This document shows positions 54,374-63,596 of a DNA stretch of 64,000 nt, piece after piece; the stretch's first letter is position 1, and every line of letters starts with the position of its first letter. The notes beneath the pieces are model-generated. The model did no database searches. It saw only the letters and a program-made list of their open reading frames with translations, and had not been told where the DNA came from. The stretch is taken from NCBI RefSeq assembly GCF_019443505.1, contig NZ_CP080377.1, positions 806,001 through 870,000 on the forward strand. The letters are read 5' to 3'. Both the position numbers and the translations under genes were made by a program. The DNA is from Janthinobacterium sp. PAMC25594. Its GTDB lineage: Bacteria; Pseudomonadota; Gammaproteobacteria; Burkholderiales; Burkholderiaceae_D.

Positions 54374-55360
54374 TCAGCCGCCCGTCTGTGCCATGAACCT
54401 CACAATTTTATCGGGCTGCGTATTGAAATCATGCTGCTGCGGCTTGAGTTCGATGGCGGCGCGGATCGCCGCTTCGATCTGCGCATCCGTGGCCCCGCCG
54501 CGCAGCATAGGGCCAAGGGCGAATTTCTCTTCCTGGCCCAGGCACAGGTACAGGGTACCATCGACGGACAGTCGCACTCTGTTGCAGGTGGCGCAAAAAT
54601 GCTGCGACATGGGCGTGATGAAACCGATGCTCGAGCGGCCATCGGGTGTCGCCATGTAGCGTGCCGGCCCGCCACCCAGTTCTTGCGCCTGCGGCACCAG
54701 GCCAAAGCGGGCCGCCAGGCGCTCGCGCACGGGACCCAGCGGCATGTAGCTGGCATTGCGGCCCGTACTGCCCATCGGCATGGCTTCGATCAGGCGCAGG
54801 ATGAACTGCTGCTCGATGCAAAACGCCGCCATGGCCTCGATCTGGCCGTCGTTGACGCCGCGCATGGCCACCATATTGATCTTGATCGGGTCGAAACCGG
54901 CCGCCTTGCCCGCCATCAGGCCGTCCAGAATGGGCTGCAGGCTGTCGCGTCCCGTGATCTGCTGCATGCAGGCGCGGTCCAGCGAGTCGAGGCTGACATT
55001 GATGCGGTCGACGCCCGCCGCGCGCAAGGCCACGGCGTGCTTGCCCAATTGGGTGGCATTCGTCGACAGCGACAGGTCGTCCAGACCGGGCAGCGCGCAC
55101 AACTTCTGCGCCAGCTGCGGCAGGTTGCGCCGCAACAGGGGCTCACCGCCCGTCAGGCGCACGCGGCGCGTGCCGAGACGAACAAAAATACCCAGCAGGC
55201 GTTCGATCTCGTCGAACGTCAGCCAGTCCTTCGGCTCCTCGAAACCGCGAAAGCCCTTGGGCATGCAATAACTGCAACGCAAATCGCAGCGGTCGGTGAC
55301 GGACAGCCGCACATAATCGATCGAACGGCCAAAACGGTCCTGCAACTTGACGCTACCCAT
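54374..55360 (-). CDS. moaA: GTP 3',8-cyclase MoaA (molybdenum cofactor synthesis)
   Basis: Radical SAM enzyme that starts molybdopterin synthesis, 328 residues. The N-terminal [4Fe-4S] motif is CDLRCSYCMPKG; the second cluster site is CATCNRVRLSVDGTLYLC. GTP- and SAM-binding segments VRLTGGEPLLR and LSLSTNAT are present, and the protein ends with the conserved GG (AQTGG). AGGAG precedes the ATG. Located in the nar cluster, it probably supplies molybdenum cofactor to NarG under nitrate-respiring conditions, and may be an extra copy of a housekeeping moaA. Confidence 0.95.
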   Translation of the reverse strand: MGSVKLQDRFGRSIDYVRLSVTDRCDLRCSYCMPKGFRGFEEPKDWLTFDEIERLLGIFVRLGTRRVRLTGGEPLLRRNLPQLAQKLCALPGLDDLSLSTNATQLGKHAVALRAAGVDRINVSLDSLDRACMQQITGRDSLQPILDGLMAGKAAGFDPIKINMVAMRGVNDGQIEAMAAFCIEQQFILRLIEAMPMGSTGRNASYMPLGPVRERLAARFGLVPQAQELGGGPARYMATPDGRSSIGFITPMSQHFCATCNRVRLSVDGTLYLCLGQEEKFALGPMLRGGATDAQIEAAIRAAIELKPQQHDFNTQPDKIVRFMAQTGG

Positions 55361-55394
55361 GACGCTACTCCTGTTACTTCCGTGATTGTAAAGG

Positions 55395-55436
55395 CTGGGG
55401 CACGATCTGGCTGTGCCCCAGAAGGCCTAGCGGCCT
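55395..55436 (-). terminator. Tandem stem-loops between ppiC and moaA
   Basis: CTGGGGCAC pairs with GTGCCCCAG (55395-55421, 9 perfect pairs), and AGGCC-TAGC-GGCCT forms a second small hairpin (55423-55436). Both sit in the 102-base gap between the isomerase gene and moaA. No strong T tract follows in the transcription direction, so partial termination or mRNA processing is more likely than a full stop. Confidence 0.4.
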
Positions 55437-55462
55437 ACGCCTTTTTAGCTACGCATTTCTAC

Positions 55463-56209
55463 TTACTGAACCAGCGGACTGGCTGTGCCTTCGAGCTCGA
55501 TGCCGGCGATGTCGGCGCGCCCCACCAGCAAGTGCAGATACTGGTGCACGGCGCGCTGCCACGCGGCGCGCGCCAGGCGATCGGCGATCTGCGCCTGCAC
55601 CGCCTCGTAGGCGATGGCCTGGCCTTCGACCCGGCGCAGCACCTGCACGATGTGGTAGCCGAAGCGCGTTTCCAGCAAATGGCCGGCCAGCGCCCCCGCT
55701 TCCAGGCGAAACAGCAGCGCGTCGAATTCCGGCACGCTCTGGCCCGGCGACAGCTGGCCCAGGTTGCCCCCCAGCGCGCCCGACGGGCAGTTCGAATACT
55801 GCGCCGCCAGTTCGGCGAAGCGCTCGGGCGCCAGTTTGAGGGCGTCGAGCACGGCTTGCGCCGTCGTGCGCAGCAGCTCCAAAGGCGCTTCCGGCGTCAC
55901 CTGGAACAGGATGTGGCGTGCCTCGACCAGCGCGCCGCTACGGAACAATTGCGGGCGCTGCGCATAAAAGGTGCGGCAAGCCGCATCGTCGGCGGGCGGC
56001 ACGCGCACTTCCTGCTCGAACAGCGCTTCGACCAGGGCATCGTCGCTATCTGCTTGCAAGCCCAGGCGCTGAGCCTCGTCCAGCAGCAGCCGGCGCAGCA
56101 CCAGTTCATGCACGGCCTGCTTCAGCGGATTGCCCGCCTGCTGGTGGTGCGGCAGTTCCTGCGCGATGTCGGCATCGTCGATATCGATGCCATTGACGGA
56201 AATTCCCAT
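55463..56209 (-). CDS. PpiC/NifM-type peptidyl-prolyl isomerase of the nar cluster
   Basis: Parvulin-type isomerase, 248 residues, helping proteins fold. The rotamase domain (about residues 95-205) contains EARHILFQVTPEA, QYSNCPSGALGGNLGQLSPG and FDALLF, then FGYHIVQVLRR. An N-terminal helical chaperone part has ELVLRRLLLDEAQRLG, as in NifM. There is no signal peptide, so it acts in the cytoplasm, where NarGH is assembled; a folding role for nitrate reductase is inferred from its place after narI. AAAGGAG precedes the ATG at 56209. Confidence 0.9.
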   Translation of the reverse strand: MGISVNGIDIDDADIAQELPHHQQAGNPLKQAVHELVLRRLLLDEAQRLGLQADSDDALVEALFEQEVRVPPADDAACRTFYAQRPQLFRSGALVEARHILFQVTPEAPLELLRTTAQAVLDALKLAPERFAELAAQYSNCPSGALGGNLGQLSPGQSVPEFDALLFRLEAGALAGHLLETRFGYHIVQVLRRVEGQAIAYEAVQAQIADRLARAAWQRAVHQYLHLLVGRADIAGIELEGTASPLVQ

Positions 56210-56234
56210 GATGATTCTCCTTTCAATGACCGCC

Positions 56235-56921
56235 TTAGCGGCGGCGCACCAGTTGATAGGCGCGGCCCAGATAGCCGATGGCGCCGAAACCGCTCCATAC
56301 GTGCACCAGGCGGGTGAACGGGAAGATGACGAACAGCGACATGCCCATGAACAGATGCAGCTTGAACACCAGCGGCGCATCGACGATGAAGCTGGCCGCG
56401 TCGCCGCGGAAGGTGACGATGTGCTGCGCCCAGTTCATCAGCAAGACCATCATGTGGCCATCCATGTGCGACGCCGAGACGAAGATCGACGACAGGCCCA
56501 GCAGCAAGGTCAGCAAAATCCACAACATCACCAGCTTGTCGCCGGCCGTGGTGACGGCGCGCAGCCGGTCGTTGGAAAAGCGGCGCACCAGCAGGATCAG
56601 CAGGCCGGCAAGGCACAGGCCGCCCATGATGCCGCCAGCGGCCATGGCCACGCCCTGTTTCAGGCTGTGCGTCACGCCCAGCGTATCCCACACCCAGACG
56701 GGCGTGAGCAGGCCGGCCGCATGGCCGAACAGCAGGCCGATGATGCCGATGTGGAACAGGATATTGCCCAGGCGCAGGCTGCCACGGTGCAGCAGCTGGC
56801 TGGAATCGGACTTCCACGTGTATTGCTCGCGGTCGAAACGGATCAGGCTGCCGAGGAAAAAGATGGCCAGCGCGATGTATGGATAAATGCCATACACAAA
56901 TTGATGCAAGTAATTACTCAT
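56235..56921 (-). CDS. narI: Respiratory nitrate reductase gamma subunit (cytochrome b)
   Basis: Membrane cytochrome b subunit, 228 residues with five helices. It oxidises quinol and passes electrons through two haems b to NarH. Haem-ligand histidines lie in FHIGIIGLLFGHAAG and in KLHLFMGMSLFVIFP / RLVHVWSG. The N-terminus (NYLHQFVYGIYPYIAL) matches NarI. GGAGA precedes the ATG. Last structural gene of narGHJI; the isomerase gene follows after 25 bases. Confidence 0.95.
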   Translation of the reverse strand: MSNYLHQFVYGIYPYIALAIFFLGSLIRFDREQYTWKSDSSQLLHRGSLRLGNILFHIGIIGLLFGHAAGLLTPVWVWDTLGVTHSLKQGVAMAAGGIMGGLCLAGLLILLVRRFSNDRLRAVTTAGDKLVMLWILLTLLLGLSSIFVSASHMDGHMMVLLMNWAQHIVTFRGDAASFIVDAPLVFKLHLFMGMSLFVIFPFTRLVHVWSGFGAIGYLGRAYQLVRRR

Positions 56922-56955
56922 GATGTACTCTCCTCATGCGGGCGCAGGCGGCCCA

Positions 56956-57612
56956 TTAAGCGGCGCGCCGCGGCTGCGGGTGAAAATGCACGGGATGGAC
57001 GCCGCCCGGGGCTTGGCGCAGCAAGGGCTCGACGCCATCCGCACCGGGACCGAAGGTTTCCAGCGCTTCATCCATGTCGCGGATCGGCGGTTCGGCCAGC
57101 ATTTCGGCCGCCACGGGGCTCAGGCGTTCGAGCACCGTGAAGACGGGAGCATACAGACTGCCGTTGGCCGTCAGCTTGCGGCCGATATGCGCCAGCACGT
57201 GGACGGCGTCGCCCAGCAGCGGCGCCGATGCCGCCTCGTCGAGCTGCGCCAAAAATTCCAGGAACAGCGGCACGAAGTCGGGCAAATCGTCGCCCGTCAT
57301 CTGCAAGCCATGGCGCTTGTATTCCTCCATCAGGTCTACCATGGCCTGGCCCCGGTCGCGCGATTCGCCGTGGATATGCTCGAACAGGTGCAGCGAGTGC
57401 GACGGGTTGCGGTCGAACGTGGCCACGTACTGCTGCTGCAGGTCGATCAGGCTGCTGCTTTCCAGGTGCGCCAGCAAGGGCCGCAACAGCGCGTGCTGTT
57501 CCGGCATGGCGGCCAGCGCAGAGTCCAGCTCGGGCAGGTGCGCGATCAGCTCGGGCTCGGGATACAGCAGCAGGCGCGAGAGGATTTGATAGTGATTCAT
57601 AGCGTGTGTCAT
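56956..57612 (-). CDS. narJ: Nitrate reductase assembly chaperone NarJ
   Basis: Cytosolic TorD/NarJ-family chaperone, 218 residues, that holds NarG during molybdenum cofactor insertion and membrane attachment. Characteristic segments are LSRLLLYPEPELIAHLPE near the start and HIHGESRDRGQAMVDLMEEY in the middle, with DDLPDFVPLFLEFL. AAGGA precedes the ATG at 57612. It is 9 bases after narH and 34 before narI. Confidence 0.95.
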   Translation of the reverse strand: MTHAMNHYQILSRLLLYPEPELIAHLPELDSALAAMPEQHALLRPLLAHLESSSLIDLQQQYVATFDRNPSHSLHLFEHIHGESRDRGQAMVDLMEEYKRHGLQMTGDDLPDFVPLFLEFLAQLDEAASAPLLGDAVHVLAHIGRKLTANGSLYAPVFTVLERLSPVAAEMLAEPPIRDMDEALETFGPGADGVEPLLRQAPGGVHPVHFHPQPRRAA

Positions 57613-57621
57613 ATCGGTTCC

Positions 57622-59172
57622 TTAAGCGCCTGGCGCCGTTTTGCGCGACTTCGGCATCTGCATGAAGATGGCCGAACCGTGTTTTTTCTTGCCGAACAAG
57701 GTCGGTTCGCTGGTGCCGTCCGAGCAGCCGTTGCCGAAGCTGAAGCCGCACGAACCCTTCTCGTTGAAGCTGTCTTCCGCCATTTCCTTGTGGCTGCTGG
57801 GAATGACGAAGCGGTCTTCGTAATTGGCGATGGCCATGATGTGGTACATGTCCTCCACCTGCGCCTTGGTCAGGCCCACTTGTTTCAGCACCGTGAGGTT
57901 TTCCACTTTTTCGACGGTCTTGCTGCGCATATAGGCACGCATGGCCAGCATGCGGTCCAGCGCCGTGACGATGGGTGGCTGGTCGCCGGCCGTCAGCAAA
58001 TTGGCCAGGTATTGCACCGGAATGCGCAGGCTTTGCGTATCCGGCAGCATGCCGTTCACGCCCAGCTTGCCCGATTCGGCCGCCGCCTGGATCGGCGACA
58101 GCGGAGGCACGTACCACACCATCGGCAAGGTGCGGTATTCGGGATGCAGCGGGAACGCCACTTTCCACTCGACGGCCATCTTGTAGACGGGCGACTTGAC
58201 GGCCGCTTCCAGCCAAAGATCAGGAATGCCCTGGCGGCGCGCCTCGGCGATGATGGCCGGGTCGTGCGGATCGAGGAACAGATCGAGCTGCGCCTGGTAC
58301 AGGTCCTGCTCTTGCGGCACGGAGGCGGCCGCCTCGATCTTGTCGGCGTCATACAGCAGCACGCCCAGGTAGCGGATGCGGCCCACGCACGTTTCCGAGC
58401 ACACGGTAGGCTGACCCGCCTCGATGCGGGGGAAGCAGAAGGTGCACTTCTCCGCCTTGCCGGACGACCAATTGTAGTAAATCTTCTTGTACGGGCAACC
58501 GGAGATGCACATGCGCCAGCCGCGGCACTTGTCCTGGTCGATCAGCACGATGCCGTCGTCTTCGCGCTTGTACACGGAGCCGGACGGGCACGACGCCACG
58601 CACGTCGGATTGAGGCAATGCTCGCACAGGCGCGGCAGATACATCATGAAGGTGTTCTCGAACGTGCCGTACATCTCCTTCTGCATGTTGTCGAACAGTT
58701 TATCCTTGCTGCGCTGGGCAAATTCGCCGCCCAGGTCATCTTCCCAGTTCGGACCCCACTCGATTTTCTCCATCTTTTTCCCCGTCAGCACGGAGATCGG
58801 ACGGGCCGTCGGCGGCGTCTGCGACAGCGGCGCGCTTTGCAGGTGCTCGTAGTCGTAGGTGAACGGCTCGTAGTACTCATCGATGGCCGGCAGGTTCGGG
58901 TTGGCGAAGATATTGGCCAGTATTTTCAAACGGCTGCCCTGGCGCGGCTCGATCTTGCCCGCATCCGTGCGGCGCCAGCCGCCATTCCACTTGTCCTGGT
59001 TTTCCCACTGCTTCGGATAGCCGATGCCGGGCTTGGTTTCGACGTTGTTGAACCATGCGTACTCGACGCCGTCGCGGCTGGTCCACACGTTCTTGCAGGT
59101 GACGGAACAGGTGTGGCAGCCGATGCACTTGTCCAGGTTCAGCACCATGCCGATTTGCGCTCTGATTTTCAT
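57622..59172 (-). CDS. narH: Respiratory nitrate reductase beta subunit (iron-sulfur)
   Basis: Electron-transfer subunit, 516 residues, with four iron-sulfur clusters. The four cysteine groups are CIGCHTCSVTCKNVW, CEHCLNPTCVASCPSG, CRGWRMCISGCPYKK (Trp in place of one Cys, as for the [3Fe-4S] cluster) and CTFCFPRIEAGQPTVC with a final CVGRIRY. AAGGAG precedes the ATG at 59172, which is one base after the narG stop codon, so the two are tightly coupled. Confidence 0.96.
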   Translation of the reverse strand: MKIRAQIGMVLNLDKCIGCHTCSVTCKNVWTSRDGVEYAWFNNVETKPGIGYPKQWENQDKWNGGWRRTDAGKIEPRQGSRLKILANIFANPNLPAIDEYYEPFTYDYEHLQSAPLSQTPPTARPISVLTGKKMEKIEWGPNWEDDLGGEFAQRSKDKLFDNMQKEMYGTFENTFMMYLPRLCEHCLNPTCVASCPSGSVYKREDDGIVLIDQDKCRGWRMCISGCPYKKIYYNWSSGKAEKCTFCFPRIEAGQPTVCSETCVGRIRYLGVLLYDADKIEAAASVPQEQDLYQAQLDLFLDPHDPAIIAEARRQGIPDLWLEAAVKSPVYKMAVEWKVAFPLHPEYRTLPMVWYVPPLSPIQAAAESGKLGVNGMLPDTQSLRIPVQYLANLLTAGDQPPIVTALDRMLAMRAYMRSKTVEKVENLTVLKQVGLTKAQVEDMYHIMAIANYEDRFVIPSSHKEMAEDSFNEKGSCGFSFGNGCSDGTSEPTLFGKKKHGSAIFMQMPKSRKTAPGA

Positions 59173-59173
59173 A

Positions 59174-62100
59174 CTATGCTCCTTCTTCCTGCAACGGGCC
59201 TTCGAGCCAGTCAACCTTGTTCATCTTGCGCACCAATACGAATTCATCGCGGTTGGAGCCCACCGTGCCGTAGTAATTGAAGCCGTACGCCAGCTGGGCG
59301 TAGCCGCCGATCATGTGCGTCGGCTTGGGCACGGCGCGCGTCACCGAGTTATGGATGCCGCCCCGCTTGCCCGTCATCTCCGCGCCAGGCACGTTGATGA
59401 TCTTTTCCTGGGCGTGGTACATCATCGTCATGCCGGCCGGGATGCGCTGGCTGACGACGGCGCGCGCCGTCAGGCTGCCGTTCACGTTGAACACTTCGAT
59501 CCAGTCGTTGTCGACGATGCCTGCCGTCTTCGCGTCGGTTTCCGACAGCCACACGTGCGGTCCGCCGCGCGACAGGGTCAGCATGCGCAGGTTGTCCGAA
59601 TACGTGGAGTGGATGCCCCACTTCTGGTGCGGCGTCAGGAAGTTCAGCGCCAGTTCCTTGTTGCCGTTCGGCCTGGTGCCCAGCAGCGCTTCCGTCGTCT
59701 TCGTGTTGATGGCCGGCTTGTACACGCACAGGCCTTCGCCGAAATCGCGCATCCACAGGTGATCCTGGTAAAACTGCTGGCGGCCCGTCAAGGTGCGCCA
59801 AGGGATCATTTCATGCACATTCGTATAGCCGGCCGTGTAACTGACTTCTTCGCTTTCCAGGCCCGACCAGGTGGGCGAGGAAATGATCTTGCGCGGCTGC
59901 GCCTGCACGTCGCGGAAGCGGATGCTGTCATGCTCGCGCGGCTTGGCCAGATGCGTGTGCTCGCGCCCCGTGATGGAAGACAGCGCGGCCCAGGCCTTGA
60001 CGGCCACGTGGCCATTCGTTTCCGGCGCCAGCGTCAGGATCATTTCGGCCGCATCGATGGCCGTATCGAGGCGCGGCTGGCCCTTCGACACGCCTTCTTC
60101 GAGCACCGTGCGGTTGATGCCGCGCAGGACCTCGATTTCATGTTCCGTTTTCCAGGAAATGCCCTTGCCGCCGTTGCCGATGGTTTCCAGCAGCGGCCCG
60201 ATCGAGGTGAACTTCTTGTAGACGTCGCGGTAATTGCGCTCGACCACCGTCATGTTCGGCATGGTCTTGCCTGGCACGGCTTCGCATTCGCCGGCGCGCC
60301 AATCCTTGGGATCGAAAGGCTGGCCCAGTTCACCGGGAGTGTCGTGCATCAGCGGCGTGAGGATGATGTCTTGCTGGGTGCCCAGCAACTCGCCGCCGAT
60401 TTCCGAGAATTTCTCGGCGATGCCCTTGTAGATTTCCCAGTCCGACTTCGATTGCCACAGCGGCTGCACGGCTTCCGACAGCGGGTGGATGAACGGGTGC
60501 ATGTCCGAGGTGTTCAAGTCGTCTTTTTCATACCAGGTGGCCGTCGGCAGCACCACGTCGCCATACAGACACGTGGTCGACATGCGGAAGTCCAGCACCA
60601 CCAGCAGATCGAGCTTGCCTTCGGCGGCCGGGCGCACTTTCACCTGTTTCGGCGTGATGCAGTCATCTTCGTCGCTGAGCAAGCCATTCTGCGTGCCCAG
60701 CAGGTATTTCAGGAAGTATTCATGGCCCTTGCCCGAGCTGCCCAGGATGTTCGAGCGCCAGACAAACATATTGCGCGGGAAGTTGGCCGGATTGTCCGGG
60801 TCGTCGCACGAAAACTGCAGCTGGCCCGCCTTGATCTGGTCGAGCGCATACGCGGCCGGCGCCTGCCCTGCCGCCTTGGCGGCCTTGGCCACTTCCAGCG
60901 GATTGGTTTGCAGCTGCGGCGCCGATGGCAGCCAGCCCATGCGCTCGGCCTTGGCGTTGTAGTCGAGCAGGGTCAGGTCGCCCGTGCCGCTGGCGGCCGA
61001 TGGCGAGGCGATGTCGCCCGTTTCCAGCTTTTCGTGGCGCCACTGGCTCGTATGCGCATAGAAGAACGAGGTGCCGTTCATCTGGCGCATCGGGCGTACC
61101 CAGTCCTGGGCGAAGGCCAAAGGCGTCCAGCCCGTTTGCGGACGCAGTTTTTCCTGGCCCACGTAATGGGCCCAGCCGCCGCCGGACTGGCCGATACAGC
61201 CGCACATCATCAGCATGTTGATGATGCCGCGATACGTCATGTCCATGTGGTACCAGTGATTCAGGCCGGCGCCCACGATGACCATGCTCTTGCCGCGCGT
61301 CTGGTCCGCGTTTTGCGCGAACTGGCGCGCCACGGTGATGACGTCGGCGCGTTTCACGCCCGTGTGCTTTTCCTGCCAGGCCGGGGTGTACGGCACGTCG
61401 TCATCATAGCTCTCGGCCACGTTTTCGCCGCCGAGGCCACGGTCGATGCCGTAGTTGGCCAGGGTCAGGTCGAACACGGTGGTGACCAACGCGGTGCTGC
61501 CGTCGGCCAGACGGATGGTTTTCACCGGCACTTTGCGCAGCAGCATGTCGGCCGCATCCTTGCCGCCGAAGTAGGCGAAACCCACTTCCGTGACGGCGTC
61601 GCTGTCATTGATCATGGACAGCATCGGCACGATAGGCACGCCGCTGCCGCCGGCCTTCTGCTCCAGGTTCCACTTGCCCGATTCGCCCCAGCGGAAGCCG
61701 ATGGAGCCGGCCGGCGCCGTGATGGTGCCCGTGGTCTCGTCGATGACCAGGGTTTTCCATTCAGGATTGTTGGTCTCGTCGAGGTTGTTGTCCAGGTGCG
61801 AAGCGCGCAGGAAGTAATCGGGCACCAGGGTGCCGTTATGCTCCTTGAGCAGCACCAGCATGGGGAAGTCCGTGTACTGGCGCGCATATTCGCGGAAGTA
61901 GTCGGACTGGCCTTCCGAGTGGAATTCCTTCAGGATGACGTGGCCCATGGCCAGCGCCAGCGCAGCGTCCGTGCCCTGCTTCGGCGCCAGCCAGATGTCG
62001 CCGAACTTCACCATTTCGCCGTAATCGGGCGAGATGGCCACGGTTTTCGTGCCCTTGTAGCGCACTTCCGTGTAGAAGTGGGCATCCGGCGTGCGCGTCA

Positions 62101-62872
62101 TCGGCACGTTCGAGCCCCACACCATCAGATAGGTCGAGTTGTACCAGTCGGCCGATTCCGGCACGTCCGTCTGTTCGCCCCACACTTGCGGGCTGGCGGG
62201 CGGCAAGTCGCAGTACCAGTCATAGAAGCTCAGGGCCACGCCGCCGATCAGCGACAGGTAGCGCGTGCCGGAGGCGTAGCTGACCATGGACATGGCGGGA
62301 ATCGGCGAGAAGCCGACGATGCGGTCCGGGCCGTATTTCTTGATCGTCAGCGCATTCGCGGCGGCGATGATTTCATTCGATTCTTCCCACGTGGCGCGCA
62401 CGAAACCGCCCAGGCCGCGGATGGATTTGTACTGCTGCGAGCGCACGGGGTCCTGGCTGATCCAGTCCCAGGCGGTGACGGGGTCCATGGTCTTGCGCGC
62501 TTCGCGCCACATTTCCATCAGGCGGCCGCGCACCATCGGGTATTTCACGCGCTGCGCCGAATACACGTACCAGGAATAGCTGGCGCCGCGCGGGCAGCCG
62601 CGCGGTTCGTGGTTGGGCAGGTCGGGCCGCGTGCGCGGGTAATCGGTTTGCTGGGTTTCCCAGGTGATCAGGCCATTCTTGACGTACACCTTCCAGCTGC
62701 AAGAGCCGGTGCAGTTGACGCCATGCGTGGAGCGCACGATCTTGTCGTGCTGCCAGCGCTGGCGATAGGCGTTTTCCCAGGTGCGGTCTTCGTCGACCAC
62801 GGTGCCATGGCCGTTCGAGAACGGCTCGGCAGGCTTGCTAAAAAATTTAAGACGGTCCAGAAAGTGACTCAT
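59174..62872 (-). CDS. narG: Respiratory nitrate reductase alpha subunit (molybdenum)
   Basis: Catalytic subunit, 1232 residues, reducing nitrate to nitrite at a molybdopterin guanine dinucleotide centre on the cytoplasmic side of the membrane. The FS0 cluster ligands are in HGVNCTGSCSWKVYV and RGCPRGASYSW. The molybdenum-ligand aspartate region reads YNSTYLMVWGSNVP, TRTPDAHFYTEVRY. The remnant twin-arginine-like N-terminus of NarG is largely replaced by MSHFLDRLKFF. It is the first gene of narGHJI; no narK transporter gene lies between it and the divergent gene. Confidence 0.97.
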   Translation of the reverse strand: MSHFLDRLKFFSKPAEPFSNGHGTVVDEDRTWENAYRQRWQHDKIVRSTHGVNCTGSCSWKVYVKNGLITWETQQTDYPRTRPDLPNHEPRGCPRGASYSWYVYSAQRVKYPMVRGRLMEMWREARKTMDPVTAWDWISQDPVRSQQYKSIRGLGGFVRATWEESNEIIAAANALTIKKYGPDRIVGFSPIPAMSMVSYASGTRYLSLIGGVALSFYDWYCDLPPASPQVWGEQTDVPESADWYNSTYLMVWGSNVPMTRTPDAHFYTEVRYKGTKTVAISPDYGEMVKFGDIWLAPKQGTDAALALAMGHVILKEFHSEGQSDYFREYARQYTDFPMLVLLKEHNGTLVPDYFLRASHLDNNLDETNNPEWKTLVIDETTGTITAPAGSIGFRWGESGKWNLEQKAGGSGVPIVPMLSMINDSDAVTEVGFAYFGGKDAADMLLRKVPVKTIRLADGSTALVTTVFDLTLANYGIDRGLGGENVAESYDDDVPYTPAWQEKHTGVKRADVITVARQFAQNADQTRGKSMVIVGAGLNHWYHMDMTYRGIINMLMMCGCIGQSGGGWAHYVGQEKLRPQTGWTPLAFAQDWVRPMRQMNGTSFFYAHTSQWRHEKLETGDIASPSAASGTGDLTLLDYNAKAERMGWLPSAPQLQTNPLEVAKAAKAAGQAPAAYALDQIKAGQLQFSCDDPDNPANFPRNMFVWRSNILGSSGKGHEYFLKYLLGTQNGLLSDEDDCITPKQVKVRPAAEGKLDLLVVLDFRMSTTCLYGDVVLPTATWYEKDDLNTSDMHPFIHPLSEAVQPLWQSKSDWEIYKGIAEKFSEIGGELLGTQQDIILTPLMHDTPGELGQPFDPKDWRAGECEAVPGKTMPNMTVVERNYRDVYKKFTSIGPLLETIGNGGKGISWKTEHEIEVLRGINRTVLEEGVSKGQPRLDTAIDAAEMILTLAPETNGHVAVKAWAALSSITGREHTHLAKPREHDSIRFRDVQAQPRKIISSPTWSGLESEEVSYTAGYTNVHEMIPWRTLTGRQQFYQDHLWMRDFGEGLCVYKPAINTKTTEALLGTRPNGNKELALNFLTPHQKWGIHSTYSDNLRMLTLSRGGPHVWLSETDAKTAGIVDNDWIEVFNVNGSLTARAVVSQRIPAGMTMMYHAQEKIINVPGAEMTGKRGGIHNSVTRAVPKPTHMIGGYAQLAYGFNYYGTVGSNRDEFVLVRKMNKVDWLEGPLQEEGA

Positions 62873-63015
62873 GCTACCTCCACATTGCGCCGCAGAAGCG
62901 GCGCCAGGTCATAAAAACGCTGCAAGCAGGATGGCTCAAGCGTCGATACAAACAGTCTATCGATGTGCCCTGCCCGGCGGTATTGGCAAGAAGTCGGTTT
63001 CCCGCACCAGGAATG

Positions 63016-63043
63016 CATAGGTGGGTAGTCACTATTGCCTATG
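63016..63043. promoter_or_regulatory. Inverted repeat in the narG upstream region (possible operator)
   Basis: CATAGG (63016-63021) and CCTATG (63038-63043) face each other across 16 bases, about 145 bases before narG and 60 before the divergent gene. One NarL-heptamer-like half site (GTGGGTA) lies inside. No FNR site matching TTGAT-N4-ATCAA was found in this region. Function is speculative. Confidence 0.3.
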
Positions 63044-63103
63044 GGCGCCGCGACCGTGCTGCGGTATACCTGTCGTCATCGTTCAACACAGAGAAAGAGC
63101 ACC

Positions 63104-63475
63104 ATGTCGATTACCGATTACGCCAGCCTGCTGCGCAGCGCCCGCGACCAGGAACAGCCGCAACGCCTGCTGTTCACCTTTACCCAGGCGCAAGCCCAGC
63201 CAGGCGGCCAGGGCAAGTCCCTCACGCCCGTGATGTGCGCCGACAAGCTGCCCGATGAACTGGGCAGCTTCGAGACATTGATGGAGGAGTCGAAACAGAT
63301 GCAGACGCACTGGGACGTGGTCTTCGTGGCGGGACTGGCGGGTCGCGAGGGCCAGCCGCCGGCCGCACAGGACTGCGAAGCGCCCCTGCGCGCCATGGTG
63401 ACGGCCATCGAGCAAGGCCGCATCGACGGCCTGCTGGCGTTTGACCGCAGCGGCGATTTATTGCGTTTTAGCTGA
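63104..63475 (+). CDS. Conserved small protein (often misnamed ribonucleotide reductase subunit alpha)
   Basis: Soluble protein of 123 residues. It matches a Burkholderiales family recalled from annotation: start with LLRSAR and QPQRLLFTF, middle VMCADKLPDELGSF, then WDVVFVAGLAGREGQPP and a C-terminal IDGLLAFDRSGDLL. It is far too short for ribonucleotide reductase and lacks its motifs, so that common name should not be used. Function unknown. AGAAAGAG precedes the ATG; the frame is open upstream to 63035 but without a better site. Confidence 0.8.
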   Translation: MSITDYASLLRSARDQEQPQRLLFTFTQAQAQPGGQGKSLTPVMCADKLPDELGSFETLMEESKQMQTHWDVVFVAGLAGREGQPPAAQDCEAPLRAMVTAIEQGRIDGLLAFDRSGDLLRFS

Positions 63476-63482
63476 GGGAAGT

Positions 63483-63573
63483 TGTCGGATTACGCCCTGC
63501 GGGCTAATCCGACCTACATCATTCTTCCACCAATTATGCAAGGTAGGTCGGATTAGCGTAGCGTAATCCGACA
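63483..63573. repeat. REP-type doublet of inverted hairpins
   Basis: Two copies of GTCGGATTA ... TAATCCGAC (63484-63513 and 63547-63572) each form a perfect 9-base stem. They lie head to head, with GACCTAC and GTAGGTC on the inner sides, so the whole unit is also a palindrome. It sits between convergent genes and may end both transcripts. Such sequences are spread through many proteobacterial genomes. Confidence 0.75.
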
Positions 63574-63596
63574 CATTGTTGGCGGCACGTTTCGGA

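Noticed and set aside
52737..54659. Open frame of 640 codons on the plus strand across narX and moaA
   Set aside because: Crosses two well-supported minus-strand genes and has Gln/His/Arg-rich shadow composition.
59024..62914. Open frame of about 1296 codons on the plus strand
   Set aside because: It lies antisense to narG and narH, which have full-length conserved motifs. Its His/Arg/Ala-rich composition is that of a high-GC shadow frame.
62873..63103. FNR site in the narG upstream region
   Set aside because: No TTGAT-N4-ATCAA match or convincing half-site pair could be found by eye.
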